64,000 nucleotides of DNA from Colias croceus (taxonomy: Eukaryota; Arthropoda; Insecta; Lepidoptera; Pieridae). The notes beneath the pieces were generated by a model. That model saw only the letters and a list, made by a program, of their open reading frames with translations, made no database searches and had not been told where the DNA came from. Of this stretch, positions 54,001-60,000 are shown piece by piece. The DNA lies in contig NC_059552.1 in the NCBI RefSeq assembly GCF_905220415.1, forward strand, positions 6,649,001 to 6,713,000, written 5' to 3'. The translations under genes and the position numbers were made by a program. The stretch's first letter is position 1; each line of letters opens with the position of its first letter.

Positions 54001-57000
54001 ATTAATAAACATCTTTACAACGAAGAATAAAGTTATTTTTAATTTTTTGTATGTACGTTTCATCGGGATGCATACAGTGAAACGCAGGTAAGAGTTTTTA
54101 AGAATTAAATAAATCTACATATAAAAATGAATCTGTTCTATTCAGTGTTGGTAAGAGCATAACTCGAGAACTGCTGAACCGATTTCAATAAATCTTTTTT
54201 TGTTATACGAGGATGGTTCTTATGGAGAAAATAACGTAAACATGTAGCAAGCGCGAAACCTGGGCGGACCGCTAGTAAGATTATAAATAAATTTCCAATA
54301 AATCATGTGTACCTACTCTTTTGTTACATGAAAACCGCATACCTACTCGAATTATTCAATGAATATTAAATGGAGATTAACAATGAATAAGCTCAACGAT
54401 TGTTCAAAATCAGGAATTGATAACAGTCGGGGAAATCAATTAAATTTTGTTAATTATTTATTAGTTTTATATTCCCTGTGACTTGATTTGGCGAATAGGA
54501 TTTATAAGTAATCCGAGAAATACCTGTATACATTAGATATATTAGGTAAGAAAACCTTTTATCATTCAAAGGCTTTTCCGTTTGTAATTTCTGAATGAAC
54601 ATGTTTTAGATACGAATAAACTTTTATATGAATAGGTATATTCCAGTTGTATTGTGCTGTATATGTTGTTGTGTTATATTCCTCGAAGTGAAGTAATTTT
54701 AGTCGTTATCACATATTATATTAAAGGCCGACTTTTCAATCCTTGGTTTAAATGTACCTATCCGTCTAATAAAGTATTACACGAACATAATATTAAAACG
54801 TCACCTGTAAACTGTCAAATACGGACAATTAGAATACATTTATGAAATGGTAGTTTAATACGTTATTCGACGAATAAATTTTAACCAAGGATTGAGAAAT
54901 CAGCCCTTAAAAGATAATAACGTCAAATGAGAGAGAATATAAAATATTAAAATCGGTGAATAAATTATATCATAAGTTAGTAGTAATACCTAACTTTAAC
55001 GAGTTAATTTTATATAGAGCAAAAATTATTATCTGCTCAGTATAAAATTACGTAATTCATTTAATCTCCTAATTAAACATATTATTTTATAATAGACACT
55101 CAAATAGTTAACAAATAAACGTATTTTTATAACAATTTTAAGCACTTACTAATTTAATATCAACGGATAATTGTGAAAATGCTAAGTGTTGTTGAAAAGT
55201 ACTTTAAATCTGAATAGAGTCATTGTGTCCATTGTTCAATTAAATTTTCGACATTTCTGAGACCTAGTAAGAAGTTAGAAGTATTAGAATTTAATAATTT
55301 ATTTCCCTATAAAACTCTATTCAATTTACCGCGAAGAAGCCAAAAAAATATCACTGCGAATAGCAAAAACCATTATAGTGAAATCATAGTTTCCAGAATA
55401 TTCCACATGGCTCTTTAAAATGAAATAGATACATAGACTTTCGGAATAAATTGAATCTAATGGTGACTGAACATAATATGTTTATTTATTATTTAGCTGT
55501 GCCCCGCGGTTTTACCCGCATTGCTTTGCTCCTATTGGTCTTAGCATGATGATATAATATGCTAAGTTTTCAACAACATTTTTCAAATCGGGTCCGTAGT
55601 TTCTGGGGTAATAAGTATGTTCTGCCAAACAAAGAAACAAACTTTTCAGCGTTATATTAGTTTATAATTTGCAATACTACATTAAATTATAATATTAGTA
55701 GAGATTACAATCAGTAAATATTAAGTCACTACATACATTAAAAACCAGAGAACAATATCCTTCTAAACTAGATCTAACTTTGCAGAATACAGAAGGGTGT
55801 ACACTGTACAGCTATATATGCACCACACAGACTGTTAATTACTTTGCTCAAAGTCGAGTTACATTGAGAAGTCACAACTTCGCTAACTAGAATGCAAACA
55901 AAAACTAGCCGTACTTGAAATTATAAACCCACTTCCAGAGAAATAAGTTTTAAAGTTAGGTATCGATATCGAACTCTCAATTTATCTTGTGTAGTCGTCG
56001 TTGTGGAACAGATTTACCTGTTTTATTTAAAAAATGGTCGAGAAAATAATCAGCCTTTTGTAAATAGTCTGATTTTTTTTTTTTTAATAAATAGCACACT
56101 GGTATCTTTTTGTGTCTGGTTTACTCGAGTATTAGTTATTTAGAAGAAAAAACATAAATATATACTTTCTATTATCTAGTCTCCTTGTGTATCACAAGTT
56201 AAAGTGGTAAATCTTCGATATGAAATGAATATAATACGCGTTTAAATATAGTTAAAATGTATTTCCTAAAATTGGTGTTTCTATGTGATGTAAGATCCCT
56301 ATAAGAGTTGGATAACTTATGAACGCATGTTAATTTTAGAAATATTATTTCTATGAAATTATAGAAGTCATATAAATTCAATGCGAGACTACGAGCTTTA
56401 CAAAGTTAACCAAATAGACCTTATTTGCTTATTACAAGAATTGTAAAACTTGGAATGAATGCCAATTTTAGAAAACATAATATTTCTATGTATTATTTAC
56501 CTACAGAAATTAAATAAACCATTCCTTATACATTTTTAATAATAATGTAAATTTACATGAGCTTACGATGACCTAGTTTTCTTTTTATTGTTTAAGTAGA
56601 GTTCTATACTTGAGATGTACATCGTGAAGGTCGTTTTCTAAAGGCCCCTATAAAATTACTATTTAACCCACTATTCATAATAAGCTATTGTTGTATTTTA
56701 ATTGGAATTCATCTCAAGAAGAAAATTTTATATTTATGTGATCCAATTTTAAATAATACTGTATAAATCTTCTAAAGGAAAATATAAGCAATATTTTTCT
56801 TTTTAAATTTCATGAAACATCTTTGTTTCATAAAAGGCTTTTGCAAAAGTATTTTATATTTAAGTAATTTCATGAATACATACTTGAGATTTCCTGTTTC
56901 ATTTGTGTTTCAGCAATCCTTTAGCGGAAATATTTTAAATACCAGTCTTTTAATATAAATTTCAAGCTTTATTCGTGATACTTACATTAATAAATTAAGA

Positions 57001-60000
57001 TTTTATAAATAAGAACGCAATCGACCTAAATGCGAAAAAAAACAATAAAACCATATTACAAAAGATATTATATAACAATCTTCTTGAATAAGCTCCTTAA
57101 TGTTTACGCTCCAACCATTTACGTCTTCCAGAAATTAACCTGTTTAAGCTGATAAATTGTGGTTTGATTTCGACGGCTGGCTGGGTAAAATCTGTTTCTA
57201 ATAATAATTTATCCAATTATCAATACATTTAAGATAAAATATTTGCTTCTATTGTAATAATTTGATACAAGTTACACACACAAGTTATTGTTATGTTTGG
57301 ATAAAATGTTGTTGATTGAAATGTTATTTAAGTTGAACCAAAGTTTTAAGTGGAATGCAAGTGATTCAGTGGTGAGGACCTCGGACTTCAAATCGATAAG
57401 GGGTTCCAGATCAGGCGGGCGTGCAGAAATAAATTGTTTTTTTTTTTCAATTTATCTGCGCAGTGCGCATGTTGTTAACATCAAAGAAAGGTGAAGGAAA
57501 ACATCGTGAGCAAATTGACATGTCGAAGAATCAAAGGTTCAACGATATGTGACATCCCCCAAACCGCACTTGGCCATCGTGGTAGATTATGGCGTGTATA
57601 GGTGTCCCAGCAGTGGAAACGTATATTGGCTGATAATGATGATAAGTATTTTCTCGACCCGGGATATTATAAACAATCTATAAATGGTAAATTATATAAT
57701 CAAATTTTTGAAGTTATACTTCTTTTGGCGCGATGGAGAAAAATGCTGAGAGAGAATTCTTACAATGCGCGCGCACACCGACACCAAAATTTAACAGCAT
57801 GAAGTTAGTTCTAGGTGGTATGAAAATTGATAACTATGTTCAAGTTGTATAATCTAGTATTTCCATACGCCAAAGAAGTATAACTTCTAACGCGTGTACA
57901 TAAGTACCTACACACACTCTTTTTTTCTATCTATCTAATATCACAATAATATCGAATAGACATGATATAACAATACAAGCAAAAATGTCAGCTGGAAAAA
58001 CGAGTCCTATTATAAGAAAAAGCGTGGGTCTCCAATACTGCTTATACGTTATTGAATGGCACAAAGCGTTGTTAACTCATTGACTGTACGTTAGAGTGAA
58101 AAAAAGATATATTTTTGTGAGAGTGAGAGTGAGTGCGAACTTACACTACTCCTCTAGTTACAAAAAACTAGAGGAAATGTTACGTAAAGATAACTATCAA
58201 CTAGTCATGCCAAAACTTTGTTTGACAATTTCTGTACTGTGTTTTTAGTGAACTCGATTTTGTTTGATTTTTAAAAGTTCACTTTGTTACGCTACGTTTA
58301 TGTACACTATATATACTTCCATTATTTACCAAAAAGAAATAAAAAACACATTTTAGACATACAACAATTATAATCTGAGATTAACCAGTCTCCGCTTTTC
58401 CTTATTGATAATAACAAACTTATTTCCATAAATATCATCATTGGTTTGCGATTAATTAATAATCCTATGAATTCAATGCTCATACAAGTATGTTCAAATA
58501 TGTCAGAGAGCTAGAAACTCGCGCAAAATGTTTTCTACATCCATACTAATATTATAAATGCGAAAGTAACTCTGTTACTCAATCACGCCTAAATTACTGA
58601 ACCAATTTGCATGAAATCTGGTATGGAGGACATAGACTACTTTTTATTGCGAAATATGTACCACGGGCGAAGCCGAGGCGGACCGCTAGTACTGTATAAA
58701 AAGATGATACCCTTCTTTGATTGTGAAAGTGATTCTCAGAAGTATTTATAGATCAATAAGAGCATTTAGCCGTCTCAACTGATTCCTTCTATTTAAAAGG
58801 TCAGAATGAAACGAATGAAGCAAAACAGTATATAAAATTTTATTAAGTTATTCAAAATTACTGTAGATACACGCGTAAGACTGTAAACGTGATTTATTCA
58901 TTTTTTAACCGACTTCAAAAAAAAGGAGGAGGTTATCAATTCGGCCGGTATTTATTTATTTTTTTTTTTATGTATGTACACCGATTACTCCGAGGTTTCT
59001 GAACCGATTTACGTGATTCTTTTTTTGTTCGATGCGGGATGGTGTCGAATTGGTCCCATAAAAATTTTATTCGGATAGGCCCAGTAGTTTTTATTTTATG
59101 AGCATTTTTGTCTGTAGGTATTTGTAAATTTTGCAAGTGCAAGTTTGAAGTCGGTTGTTTTTAACGCAGTTATCACTTGTATTATATAGACCGGAAATAC
59201 AAAATTACTAGCATGTCCGTTGTGTAGGTATATGTTAAAAAATACGTGTATACCACGTAATTTTTTATTGTCCTCATTGCATTGGTTGCTTGGAAGAAAT
59301 TGCGTGTAAGCAATAAAGCCGCCTTTTCAAATGTCCATTTTAAGTAAAATTTTCTTTTTTTTGCATGCAATAAAGTTTTTAAATAAATAATATTAAAACA
59401 CGCTCGTTACGTTAAACTTCTCAAAAACTCTTTCCAAAACTACCTATCTACTCCATAATGATATAATTTTTACACATAATATAATGTTCAATAAATCCTA
59501 CATACACGAATCTGAAGACGATAATCGACATGTTTTATTCATAACTTCACCTAAAACGATTCAAATGTTACACGTGTAAATGGCTAAAATAACACTTGGA
59601 ATAAAATTTAATATTTTAGGCACTCTATCGTCCCTGTTTCTGTGTTTAAATTGTATTTTATATTTAATAAGAAACGTTTTCTTTTAGGTTTACTGCAGTA
59701 ACACATATTACAACAAAAAGTGATGAAAATTAGAATTTTGTCTGAAAAACATTTATTTTGAAAATTAAAATACATTAAGTATTACATTTATTTATTTTAT
59801 TTATTAATACTTTATTGCTCTTAGAATTATAACAATAATACTTAACCTAAAAATAGTCAGTTCACGCAAGTAGAGATTTCTCTACAAAACGTTTCCTTTT
59901 ATTTAACTTTATATAACAGAAGCAACTCAAGTACCTACGCTTTAACTTCATGAAAGAAATGAACTTTCGAAATTTAAAAATTCATTTCATACTTTTTAGA

